Source: Cruorifilaria tuberocauda
Taxonomy: Eukaryota; Nematoda; Chromadorea; Rhabditida; Onchocercidae
Direction of reading: 5' to 3'
Assembly: GCA_013365365.1 (NCBI GenBank)
Contig: JABVXU010000174.1
Coordinates: 1 to 64,000, forward strand
Length of the DNA stretch: 64,000 bases
A model generated the notes under the pieces. That model worked only from the letters and a program-made list of their open reading frames with translations, was not told the origin of the DNA and searched no databases. This document shows positions 25,772-37,999 of this stretch, in pieces. Numbering within the stretch: the first letter of the stretch is position 1; the number at the start of each line of letters is the position of its first letter. The position numbers and the translations under genes were made by a program.

Positions 25772-28700
25772 TTAGGCAATACTAGTGTCGGGCTTAAATG
25801 ATGCCTGCAATGGGGTACTCTGGACACTTTTCAGATGTTCTTCATTAACTTGTAAACGATGTTCCAGAGTTGTATTAAAATTATCTGTCGTATTACCTTT
25901 CAAATTGGAAAGAAGAGGAGCAGTAGCTTTCAAAGCATCATTATCAACAGCAACAGCACCCGTGGTACCAATTTGCAAATGATGATGGTGATGATGTTCC
26001 ATGGCACTGCTTTCACGAAGTCGTTTAGCATCACGTTCTTCACTTCTTGTCTTTTTCGAATGCCGCACACGCCGACAACGAGCAGCCAGTTTACGTGTTA
26101 CATCACGAAACACTTCCCAAAATTCGTCCTCGTTAGGGATTCGATGCATCATCACCTTACGGCACACATCTGTAAGATGATAGCCTTATGAAAGACTGAC
26201 GCGAATTTTATTCAATTACTAAGCTATCTGTGGCAATTCCCAACGTAATTGAACTGATATGCAACAAAATTAATTTATCCTAAATCGAAGTTATAAAATT
26301 TGTTAAAAACCACCATTTTACAGTTTCAGAAACTTACATGCAATATAGTGAATGCCTTCTTCAGGAAGATTTTTGTAAGTTGAATGATTTGGACCAGCAA
26401 CAGTCGTTTGCGCCATTAACTTGGTACCAAATACCCGCTTTTCAGCCAACATTTTAGAAAGAAATGCCATTGCCTTACGCACATCATCATCACAGCGACG
26501 ATTCTGATGAAACTGATGAATAATCTGTTCTTCACTGCAAGGTGTAAAACCTGAAAAGATGAAATGGAACATTTCTTGTCAAACCATTTTGAGATAATTT
26601 GAAATAAATTCCAAACTGCTCAAAATTTGAAATTCATCATTTAGTACTAACCTGGATCTGAAAGATAAGCTTGGGGCACCGGAATTTTTATATTCGAAAT
26701 GCTGCTTTGAGAAATGCCCTTTTGACGTATGAATTTCACGTAGTCATCTGATACAGGTTTCTGAAAAAAAAGTGAAAATTTGAACAAAAAAAATTCCGGA
26801 CGAATGACAGTGACTTCTGCACTAATGATATACCTTTCGACAGGGTGAAGCAGTAGTAAGATGTTGTCGCTGCTGTCGTACTATGGTATTTTGGGAACCT
26901 TGACCATTATTTAACATTTGCTGAACCAGATGCTGATGAGCTTGTTGATTTCGTCCAGTTAATGTTTCCAAATGAGTTGGAAGACCACAGCTTAACTAAA
27001 AAAATTCTTTTCAACATCGATCTACTTCGTTAAACTTATTTTAGGACTCTACTAATATGACTTTCTTGTTAAATACGCCTGCTTGAACTGTCGATTTACT
27101 TTTTCGTTTTTTTTCGATCTTGAGCCACAAACCTCTGTTTCTACCAAGTTCATTCGAATGAAATAAATAATTAGTTACAATAACATACAGTTTGATCAAC
27201 GACATTTGCTGAACTAAGGTGAAGCTGTGAAGGATGATCTTGTTTAGACTGTTGTTCTTGTCGCGCTTGCTGCTGTATGTGATGCAACTGCGTTGATGAC
27301 GACTGTGCGAGATGACTCTGGCCATTCACAACCAATTGTTGTAGCAGCTGTTGTTGCAAGAGTAAAGGATTTAAGGAAGATAGTGAGTCTAACTTCGATG
27401 CGAATATATGTGCTGCATTCTGCAAAAAAAAATCAAAATTATCAACAAATGTATGATGAATGAACTTTCCAAAATTCAGAACTAAAAACACATAATTATA
27501 GAACAATTCGTAAGGACCTTAATGATCCAGGGTACTGGGTGGGAGCGGTATTGACAAGTTGGAGCTTTAAGAAAACAAAAGTACATTTTTTCGATTACCA
27601 AATCATTTTCATTACAAAGATGTCGACAATAACATAAAAAAAATCCCCAATCCAAAACTTACATCTGTACTATTAACAACACTCTTGTTAGTAGCTGAAA
27701 CAGGCGTTGAACATATATCGTTGTTGTTATCAATGCTTACGGGATCTATTTGTGCATCACCTGAATAATGTGATAAAAACATAAAATTATGCTGCTTCAT
27801 TCCAATAACGAATCATATTTTCATTATACGAAAATTGTTACCATAACGTTTCTATTATTAGGAGAATCTATTCAGTTACTGAAAGCTTTTACAGCTACCC
27901 GAAAAAACCGATCGTCAAGCACTATTAGCGAGATACTGTCGTAAATTTGACTGGAAAATTTTTATTGTCCAATTTTTAAGATTTACCATTTGAGTCGCAT
28001 TTTCGATCCAGACCCGATGAATTCCATCTTTTTAATGGACCAAGATGTAGCTGTTCTTGTAGATTCGGTGGTAAAATTGGACTCGTTTGTTGTAATAGTG
28101 AGGGAAATAGCCAAGGATTCCACTGCAATAATGGACTTGGCACTGAAATATAGGAGTCCAGTAATAAACGGCTTAAAATGGTAAATACCGTCACGAGATC
28201 ACGCAGATGTCATTATTTGTATTTACGCTTGTTAATATGCATAGGTGAACAATAAATAAGAAAGAAACAAATTTTTAAGATTCAACATTAATTGAAACTC
28301 AGAACGCACGGACTTAACATAAATTCGTTTATAATCATCATTTTTCCCAGATCTTAACTAAAAATGCTACTCACAATCTACTTGGGAAAATGTGGCATCT
28401 ACTGGAAATTTTACAAAATTTGGAAAACAAACTGACGTGCAGGCAACGGTCTCAATGCAACGGGGCATTCAGGAGTAACAGCATTCTTCCGAGGAGTTGA
28501 CGAGGAGCTTGCCAGAGCATTCGGTTCACTACCAGTCGCTGCACAAACCTGATTTATAAGAGCTTGCATATTCCTCTCGAAATGCTGCTTCATTTCTTGC
28601 ACTTCTCTGAAAGTTGGAATATTGAAATAAAATTGCAAAAACTTCTGACGATGAAAAATTTCGAGCTCCTGAGCGTAAAATATTTCTAATGAAGATTTTC

Positions 28701-29506
28701 TATCTTATAGTATAAAACAATTTCGAGATTTAAAAGTCATGAAAAACCGATATAGACCAGAAAACAAACAATGTGACTCTACATTTGTTTTTTAACGCTT
28801 CGAGAAACCCTAGAGATATTATTTCTGATGTGCAATCAAGATAACACTTTATTTTGTGAAAATTTGTCAACTCCATTGACAATTCGGGAGAAAATTGTAA
28901 AGGATCACTATTGAAATAGTTTAAAAAGTTAACAAAAAGAATTCTGAATTGAGCCTATCAATAGAGAAATTAAGACTGATTCCGGAACATTCCAAGCACC
29001 AAATAGTCGATGTTCGTATATTTTTAATAATAAAAATGTGGACACTAAGAATACAACAAAGCCAAAGAAAAATTAAGTGGATACAAATCTAGATGCTAAC
29101 AGAACCGTTCCAAACGATACTGTATTTTGTGCTATTGAGAAACCTAACAAAATCTGTAATTTTTAGTCCTTTATACCTATCTGATATGATTATTAACATT
29201 CATTTCATTTTAGATCACTAAAAAAAACATTTATTACGTTAACTGTAACTAACTTGCTCTGTGCTCTAACTATTACTATGAATATGAAAAATTGTTTAGG
29301 GCTGCGGAACGTTTACTGAATCGTACTGAAATGTAAACAAAACAAAATCAAGAGTTAGGATCTTACTTCTTGATTTCCAAACATCCTTGACAAATTGTTG
29401 TAGAGGGATGAGTGCTTACCACTGTTGGCTGTGTTGCTCGATTATTTGACAAAGCTGATGAAACAGTTGTTGGTCCCGCAAAATCAAGCGGCTGCTCTTC
29501 TTTCAT
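25772..29506 (-). CDS. Glutamine-rich probable nuclear regulator, family not recognised
   Basis: I cannot name this protein. Nine phase-consistent exons (29367-29506, 28437-28606, 27987-28142, 27663-27760, 27189-27419, 26834-26995, 26652-26760, 26338-26550, 25772-26169) give 558 aa from the ATG at 29506; the frame is open to an acceptor at 29550, so an upstream exon is possible. Near the N-terminus is QPLDFAGP, loosely like a CtBP-binding PLDLS motif (inference). A helical segment with coiled-coil character follows (EIKKEVQEMKQHFERNMQAL), then long Q-rich stretches (LLLQQQLLQQLV, QQQARQEQQSKQ). The C-terminal third is well structured: KPVSDDYVKFIRQKGIS, VRKAMAFLSKMLAEKRVFG, LPEEGIHYIAYVCRKV and DEFWEVFRDVTRKLAARC, then a basic RRVRHSKKTRSEERDAKRLR patch that looks like a nuclear localisation or DNA-contact region. 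A six-histidine run follows. No signal peptide or membrane segment. A transcriptional role is inferred from composition only. Confidence 0.8.
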
Positions 29507-30209
29507 CCGCCAACTTGACGAACCAGCTTGTTCTAGCTGCAAACTATTTCTGTAGATAGTGAAAATTTTAGGCAAAGAAATTCCTTTGTCAGATTCCGCT
29601 TGCTACAGCTAACTACTCAGTTACTAATCATAAACTAAAACATAGAACCTGGACATAAACTGAAAATGTCATTAAACATTTCCTTCACAATGAAAAAGAA
29701 AAAACAACATAAACTGAAAACTAGTGAGCACAATGACGCAGTAGCATAAAAAGGTAGAGAAGACTGAACGGATGAAACAATAATTAGTTGGATTATAGAC
29801 GCTGAATTTGGTGACCTTATGGTGAACGCAAAAGAAGGTTCTAATACATCGTCGTTCATATACAGCTGAGACAGCCAACGGAAGGTAGTATCATATTTAC
29901 TGGTCCTCTTCTCTTCTCCTCCCCGTCCATCTTCTTTCACCCTATCACCTTTCTTTTCAGTGCACTCGCCTGATCGTATGCATATGTGTTTTATGCAGTT
30001 ACATCGATATTACGATAGATTTGCTTGAGCGTTAGTAACTTGTGTACGTTATTACATCCACCCACACCTACATACATTTTCATGCAAATACACAGTGGTA
30101 GAAGTAAAGATCGAATAAATATGATCGTCGCTAGAAGTTACAAATAATTGGGTAATTTGCACTTCTTTTCTTTCTGATTAATCTGTGGATTATTTACTCA
30201 ATTTGTACA

Positions 30210-30226
30210 AATATATATATATATAT
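30210..30226. repeat. Short (TA)n tract
   Basis: Alternating T and A run followed by TGTATATG. A similar TA run occurs at about 31537-31552. Both are in the long non-coding region. Confidence 0.9.
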
Positions 30227-31785
30227 GTATATGTCTTATATGTGTGTCAATGTTTATCAGTCGCACACCTCGTATTGCAGCATCGTCATCGTCACACCAG
30301 CGTCATTACCTTTGCTTCTCTAGACTAACACTTGGAATAACATCAATAATAGCATCACAAATAGAAGCCTGCTTTTTTATTTTCGGGTTTGTGGTTCCAG
30401 ACCAATCGATCAACCGTTCTAATACCTTGCTTCAACTAACACCCAACAAAATACACTCCAATAAAAAATTCGAATCACTTTGTTGCTAACTGAATTTAGA
30501 AACAGTTATAGAGCTTGTAACAGCGAAAAATTATCATAAAAACACATGCTCCTGGATCTACGCCGGGAATTGAGGGAGAGGGCTTACTGTAATTCATAGA
30601 TATCACTGATATTTAAAGAAAAACAGTCATAAACGTAACAACAAGTGCAAAAGACAGGAGATGTACGCCAAATGAATGTTATTAGTTATCCACTACTAAA
30701 CAAAATATTCATAATGTGCGTTAAGCACTCCACACTAAATCTTTCATTGAATTCAGACTCAATCTATATTTAAACTACATTTCTAGTTCCAAATTACCGA
30801 AATTACATGTACTTGCGAATTTTATGTGACAACTTAAGGAATCCAAAAATGTTAAGTCATTTTTAGAACACCACTACTTGAAAAAATTGAGGCTTAGTAT
30901 TGTTGCAAATTATTTTTACAGACGTGCGCGAGATACGATATAACCTATCCAAACATGTTCTGAAAGTTTTCGAAATCGAATTATGCGAAAGCAGTGTGCA
31001 TGTGCGTTCTTAGTAGTGTCCACGGTGCATAACTTCATGCGTACATACATACATACAAACGCGCTGAGAACAATTCGTCAAGGTCATCGAGCAATTTTCA
31101 TGACGGCTCTCGTCACATCTGCAAAACCTATGTTCCACAAATGAATATACTACGGTTAAATCTTAAAATATTTTATAAGTAAACAAGCTAGTTAAATTTG
31201 GCATACTATCAATCAGGAACAAAATACTTTTCAATCGATACATGACAAGTATAAAGAAGCCTGGAATCTAGCCCTCAGGTATCTGGATTCATACTGCCTG
31301 TCAGAAATAACAACTCATTTGCGTTCAAGAATCGTTCCGAACGTATTACCTATGTCCGATTTTACTGCAGTCTACAACATCTTCCTAGTAACAAGAGGAT
31401 ATGAATATTTCCAGCTGATTCAAAGACTATGCGTGAAATCTAAGGGAAATCATCCTTTCCATCAAATAGATAAATTTTGAGAAGACAATAACTAGTAAAC
31501 TAAGTAGTCATATATGTAAACTGACAAACTTTAATAAATATATATATATATAATCACTTACACGCATCATTATATGTAATCACGGTGCTTCTCGTAGAGG
31601 CCTGTGTTTGTGCTTTTCTTTTTCGTTTCTCTTTCATACCCTCCCTTTCCACAAAGTTGTTCAAATGAGAGATGTTTGTGTGAGTTTTGAGGGAAACGGA
31701 CAGGGACGCTGCAGAAGAGCGTCACCACCCACCCATCCATCCAACTCGAACCAACTGAATGTTCCAGCGCTCCACAATCGGGCGC

Positions 31786-31855
31786 ATTCATTCCATTCCA
31801 TTCCATTCCATTCCATTTCATTTCATTTCATTTCACTTCACTTCACTTCATTCAA
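31786..31855 (+). repeat. Graded pentanucleotide array (CATTC / CATTT / CACTT)
   Basis: About fourteen tandem five-base units that change stepwise along the array: CATTC units first, then CATTT, then CACTT, ending in a CATTC-like unit. The ordered variants show local unit duplication after point mutation. It also explains the repetitive WNGME-like frame on the minus strand, which is not a gene. Confidence 0.93.
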
Positions 31856-32863
31856 GCATTCCCTAACTCTCACCTACTCACGCTGCTGCTTGCTCGCTTT
31901 TCAGAAGCCGGCTAACCGTCCTTCATAGCGCTTTCTTTCTTCTTCCTGAAGAGCTTCGACTCTTCAAACCTCGCGAGGGGTGTCCAATCCATTCTTCCTC
32001 CCTTCCTCCAAAATAGCCAATACGATTTCTGATCAGCAGGAATTCTGATGAGCACATGCCACACAGCGCGGAAACCTAGCATAAACACTTCCATTGCCAT
32101 CCACAAACCGTACTACACAGTTAACAAATTCTTCAGGCAACCACTGGATTGTACAACCAAGCGATTGCTCAGAGGAAAAGGTATTAACACGGAGTTTAAC
32201 GGAATTGTCCTCTCCCTCTCTGTATTTAAAAATTTAATTAAAAAGGATTTCCTGCTTTTTATTCCATCATTACGAAACAAAACTTCGAATAATCATTGGA
32301 ATATCAGAAAGAAAAAGAAATGCAGAACATTAAATTTAATTAATCTACAGTTTTCGCGAATCTGTTGAATCGGTACAATAATGCTGTCAAATTAACCCAA
32401 ATCTCCAAAATGATAGAAGTGATACTTCATCAGTTCACTTGAACAAGTAATAAAAATCAGGCTTACCAGTAAGCTCATGCGGGTGGGAACCTCAATAGAT
32501 TACTCCGGCTAAAGGTACATAATGGTTGAAGTTTAGGCGAAGATCACAAGTGATGTTATTAGAAAAAATGAGTGGTAATGATATACAATACGCGCAATTC
32601 ATCTCATCACAGTAGGTTTCTTCACTGTCTCATAATGTTTGAAAAGACCTATTTAGAAGCTAATATTTGCAGAGGCCGAAGGTCATGCATAATGATAGAA
32701 ACATTCCAAAGAACACTAAGTAGAGAGAGGAGAATTGACGAAAGGACAAGTTGTTGAAGGTGTCATATGATGCAGAGAATGTGATATTTCCGAAGACTAA
32801 CCTTTTCACAATGCAGTCTCCGTAATGAGGGAGGATGAAAGAAAGAAGAGAAAAAATATTTAC

Positions 32864-33061
32864 CTGCAAAAGTGCGGAAATTAACTGGTGATGAGGAAGT
32901 GTGTTATGAGTGCCGCCGTGATTCCTCGGATCAATGATGATGAGAGCGGAAGACCCCGTAAGAAGGGATTTCTTGTTGATAGTAAATCTAGCTCCCCGAT
33001 ATGAACAATCGCCAGAATTATACGAGGGGCAGCAATGTGAAGAATATCTGATAGCAATCAC
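32864..33061 (-). promoter_or_regulatory. Possible 5' untranslated or upstream exon of the Q-rich gene
   Basis: A 66-codon open stretch on the minus strand ends in a strong donor (CAG|GTAAATA at 32863). It has no ATG, and its only open frame ends in phase 0, which does not fit the phase-2 entry of the exon at 29549. If spliced there it would serve as a 5' UTR, with translation from the ATG at 29506. It sits beside the GC-rich island, as a first exon would. Confidence 0.25.
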
Positions 33062-33149
33062 TGCTTAGATGGCTTCTCACTGATTTCGGTAACCAATTGC
33101 AATTGATAGAGAGGTTCACAGAGGTCACAAATAATGGGAATTGGTGGAA

Positions 33150-34560
33150 ATTAGCATTCCGCAATGCACCGCGCGGCGTGAATATCGATGCGGCGGTTAA
33201 AGCTCAATAAACGGAGCACTAATTGCATTTTGTTGCAAGTACTCATCGCTGCTTCTTTAATTGCGAACTTTTTTCGGAATGGCAGTCGGTTGTAAGCCGT
33301 AAGAGGAAGGAAGGGGAGGAAGGCAGGTGCTCTTTGTCTTTCTCTCTCTTCCCCTCTTTCTGTGTGGTGTGTGCTGCTTGTGTATGGAATATCGAGATTG
33401 AAGTGCCAGTGACAGGAAGACATGCATGCACGCACGCGCACACGCTCCGCCACTATAGCGCCGCAATGGCATGCTGGCTGCCGCCTGCTGGCTGGTTGCA
33501 TTGTGTCGGATGCCTGCACAACAGACTGTCGTCACTGGCTCACTCTGTCGGGACTCGGCTCTATCCCCGTCCTTCTCCCCCTTTCTCCTCCCTCATGCTC
33601 CCCTGCTCTTGTGCCACTGCACTACTCTGCTGCCGCCGCTGCTACTCAATGCTGATGCAAGCGTTTCATCCAACTTATCAGAATATGTGTGCACGGAGTC
33701 GACGACGAAAGCATGTTGCATGCCGTTTCATCACCCCGTCTCTCTCCTGCCTATGGAAAGAAATGCGGGAAAAGAAGGAGAAGGAGAAGGAGAGGAGGGA
33801 TATGTTTGGAGGATCCTTTTGACGACTACTCATCATGCCGCTCTCCCTCTCGTCGAACAGGGGATGGTGGCATGCCGCGAAAGCTCTTCTCCTCTGTTCT
33901 TCCTCTGGATCTCTCTCTTCTCCTTCAACCACTTGATGGGAAGCAGAGGGTGGTCGTCACAGCACTTTCAGTCATAGTGTTACTGCTCCAGACCTGTCTG
34001 CTTTAATTGCTTAGGTGATAGAAGAGTGCATGGAATTATGAGGTTAGCAAGGTATTAGGATGGATTTTAGCAGCAGTGATGGGAGGAGGAGTTTCCAGTG
34101 TGCTTGACGAGCGGACGAGACAGTCATGCGGCACTCTTCCACACGTTGTATAGAGAAAGAGAGCAAGACTGCAAAATATTGCAAAGGGATGCGATAAAAT
34201 GAGAAACTGATAATGAATAAGGAGAGAAGGAAAGAAAACTGTATGTGAAGCTTATAAGCAAGCATTAAGACGTCACTTGTGAAGTAGTGGAAGAAGAGAA
34301 GGAAGGGGAGATATGAGAGGGAGAGAGAGTGAAGAAGGGATTCTTGGAATAAGTTGCAACGTAAACACAATACTGTCGTAACACTCCACTCACACTGCAA
34401 GCAAGTGGCGGTGTTATGTTTATCTTGGCAAGAAGCACTGCCGCAGGAGGCTAGGGAGTTTGTCTCTCTCCCTCGTCCCTCTCTTCTCTCTCCCACTTTC
34501 TATGATGAAACCGAAATTCTCGAGAATGCTGCTGTCCTTGTGTCGGTGCAGGGTAGGGCA
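33150..34560. promoter_or_regulatory. GC-rich, strand-asymmetric island
   Basis: This is the most G+C-rich part of the window (roughly half G+C against about 30% around it). The plus strand is dominated by C/T runs up to about 34.0 kb and by G/A runs from 34.07 to 34.34 kb. No coding frame makes sense across it. Best reading: a promoter or 5' regulatory island for the minus-strand Q-rich gene, or non-coding transcript sequence. Confidence 0.4.
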
Positions 34561-37500
34561 CGGTCTGTGGACAGTTGGGATTTGCATTTCAATGCACGTT
34601 ATCGAACAAACTTCGTGGCATCAATTTGTCTTCGGTCTCGAATCTCAAGATATTCCAGAAGATTATGATGAGAATTGAAGGTGTGCACTGCGAGCAATCT
34701 CTTGCACCCAACTGTGCATCTCTCACGAACCAGTAGCACCTCTTTTTGCTTTTGCCGTATGCGATTAAGCGAATTTGATAGAAATCCAATATTATCCCAG
34801 AAGTTGTTCCACTGAACAAACAATCTATATAGCTTACATATAATATACACATGCGTCATAACACAAGCATAAAGACAAACAGACAGGAAATATCGCCTGG
34901 AACCAGTAGAATGCAAATACCCACCCAAATGGATGAAGTTTACTCAGGTCGTTGCAATTCATGCATTTCGTCTTACACAAACAATGCACCCCATTGCGGG
35001 GACCAATTGAAAGTGTGAAAATGTAGACTAGAAAATAAGTTGTCGAAAAAATCACTCTCTCAACGATTCCTTGTCAATGTCTCAATGTCGTTTCGGGCAA
35101 TTCATTATTTCTATATCAATTATATTTCCGTCATTTTTCAACTTTCGCTTCTTTTTCTCCCTTCCTATACTAATCTTGCAAATGAGTTAATTGGATTAGA
35201 GTTGTGGGCAATAGAATTTGATCAACACGGAACACTTGATATAGACAAATTAGAAAAGTTGAGCATAAAGGAAAGGATGTCAAGGGGTAGAAGGTAAGCT
35301 GTAATAAGGGATAGTGTAAGAAAACTAGTTCATTCAATGCTCGCCATCTGTTTCCCTTCTAAAAGCCAAACTAGTGAACTTCGACGTAAACGGCATGAGA
35401 GCAATGTAGCGCATTAAGTTCGACGTATCACTTCACTAATAATTCAATATCATCATCAACAATCAACAACACATTCATTCACTTTGATATTGTTATTGTT
35501 TCCTCTCTTACTTCCATCCATTTATAGAAGGGATGAGCACAGCCTGAATTTTGAACTTTTCGTAATGGCATTAAATCGTGCATTCATTAAATTACTACAT
35601 TTATTCTTTACGTTTATACTTGCATTGCAATTATGTGAAATGATCGATTTGTTCAGCTTTCTCTAAAAAGAATGTCACTGAGCAATAATAATATTTAAAT
35701 AATAGCCTTTCTAATGCAACTTTTTCAAAGAAAAATCGTCCTTTTCATGTAGTAATTTTTGTTACTTAATCACATTAGTCTTTTTTCTAAAATTTTGAAA
35801 GTTTTTTTTCTAAGTAAAGATGAATACATAATTAAGTTAGCTACTTATTTTTTCGTGCATGGACTTTCATCAAGCAAATTAATTGCCTATGAGTTTAATG
35901 TAAATATTGACTCCGAAAGTGTTATGACAAATTTAACCGATTAAGCTTAACTAACGACAACAAATAGTGTTGGTAGCCCTGACAACAGCAAGAAAAGCAT
36001 TCAGAGCATCCCTTCATGAATACCAATGCTTCAGGATGATTTGTTGTCAGAAATTAAATTCAAACATTCAATACTATTACAGGTGTGAAAACAGTATTAG
36101 ATTATCCCGTCATATATTCTAACATAAATGATTAAATTGGCCATTAAAATTAGCATTGTTCAAAACGAAGAAAAGAAGCAAATTTTAACTGTGAAACGAT
36201 TCTAATAGAGGTTTCTAATTACTTACAATCTATAAATTGGTCACTTACGTCATTTCAAAGCTATTATTTTATGCAGCTGCTCTTTTCATGACTGTCTAAC
36301 ACTTGAAAACAACTTCTTCATTATTATCATATGATTTATCCTTCTTTTTCAATCAATTTTCTGGAAAATTGGACAATTCTTTCTGCTTTATCAATTCCAC
36401 ATTTCTGAAAAAATACACACTTCTTTTGCTCATCATTATCAAATAGCCGCTGATTTGTACAGATGAGCTATATGTCCGGTTTCAATCAACTAATTCTCTC
36501 GAAGACAACTTTCGATCTCTTATGTGCAAGGACTTTTCATTATCTTACATCACATCTGTATTAAATTAAATTAAGGCTTAGATTGCTGATAGCGAATTCG
36601 GATCGAGATGATTACTATGTTAAAACTGAAAGTTTGATTGACATATTAGTAATGAAATCTTCGTATATCTATACAAAGACATTTAAGATGAGCACCATTT
36701 GTAACACTTCTTTTACATCAAGCGCAGCATTAATAGTTGATGAACAATAATAGTGTGAGAAGGAATAAAAAGAAGGAAAGGGGGCATCATCTTCGTTGAT
36801 GATCACATCGAGCAATATAATGATAATACTGCAATCACATTTAAGCCGAGTGGGAACGTTTTGAACAAAATGAAATAGATGAATTCCTCTGACAACTGTC
36901 TTCCTGTCTTTCATTCATTCATGCACAATTGCAGAGGTTAATTGAAATATTTCCATACAAACTATTGCCATATTTCATTTATCCATGCAATTTGCTATTA
37001 GAAAAGAATCTTTATGTTAGTCTCACTGATTAATCAACCTTTCTCCTTATCACCAACCCATCTCAATGATGACGACATGGGAATTCGTTTTACAGTACTC
37101 ATCACTACCATGAACTAATATCCTAGTTATGTAAATTGTTCACAGATTTTTTGACTCATGTTGAAGCATTTAGAAAACTTTTGTATTATTTCTTATAAGA
37201 TAATGTTTTATATGAAGTGAAATTCCTTATTTGATTTCGTGGAAGAAACATTTAAGTTGTTTTAAAAAGACTTCAAGATATGACAATAATAAGTTTATTG
37301 CTCACAGCACCAATCAACGAGATCCGTACACATTCCATAAAAAACGAAACAAATATTTGACAATACTGAATAGAAATATGAAATCGTTAGCGTCGCTAAA
37401 CAGTACGCGCAAATTGAGAATTGCGGAATTACCGAAAATAATTATTGTTAAAAAGGACATCAACACTAGTATGAATATAAAAAATATTTCCAAAATTTTT

Positions 37501-37999
37501 TAAATTTAATTATAAATATCGAATTCAATGAACAGATTTAATTAACTCAATTGTGTACTCAGATATATCACATATTAATGCTAATGTCCTATTCTATTTA
37601 TTCACATAAATCCACTGATTGCATATTGCCTGAAACTGAAACAGGACTTCACTTTAAATAGAGAAAGTACCAAAAGCTGATAAATTTTTTGTTGCCAAAC
37701 TTGATTTTTTTTAGCATAGTAGTCAAATGCATTTGTAGTGTTGCAAATCGAAACTTAATTTCCCACACTATGTATTATGCTAACGTTATAATCTATGGAA
37801 TTCAAAAATTTTCAAACAAATTCAAAAATGCATAACCAATGAATCAACGACACAGGTTCTTCTAAAAATACAACTGAAATTATTGCGGTGTACATACATG
37901 TGATAGCGGATACTTTTGAAAATTTTCAAATTTTCAGGACACTGATTCCTTAATACTTCGTAAATACAGATAATAAAGTAAATGGATCATGAACAGAAT

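Larger units (their letters stand above)
29550..37999. other. Long upstream region of the Q-rich gene, no supported coding sequence
   Basis: About 8.4 kb without a supportable gene. It holds simple repeats, a GC-rich island (33.1-34.6 kb) and a possible untranslated exon (32864-33061). Long open frames in 33.2-34.6 kb occur in nearly all six frames, which is what lower A+T content produces, and they are not called. The size fits a large control region or 5' intron of the minus-strand Q-rich gene. Confidence 0.5.

Noticed and set aside
27512..27558. 47-nt exon-like segment with acceptor and donor in the Q-rich gene
   Set aside because: Its length breaks the phase between the flanking exons (27663-27760 and 27189-27419), which join in frame without it.
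33223..34678. Many long overlapping open frames on both strands
   Set aside because: All frames are open because of the higher G+C; none has coherent codon content, splice signals or family similarity.
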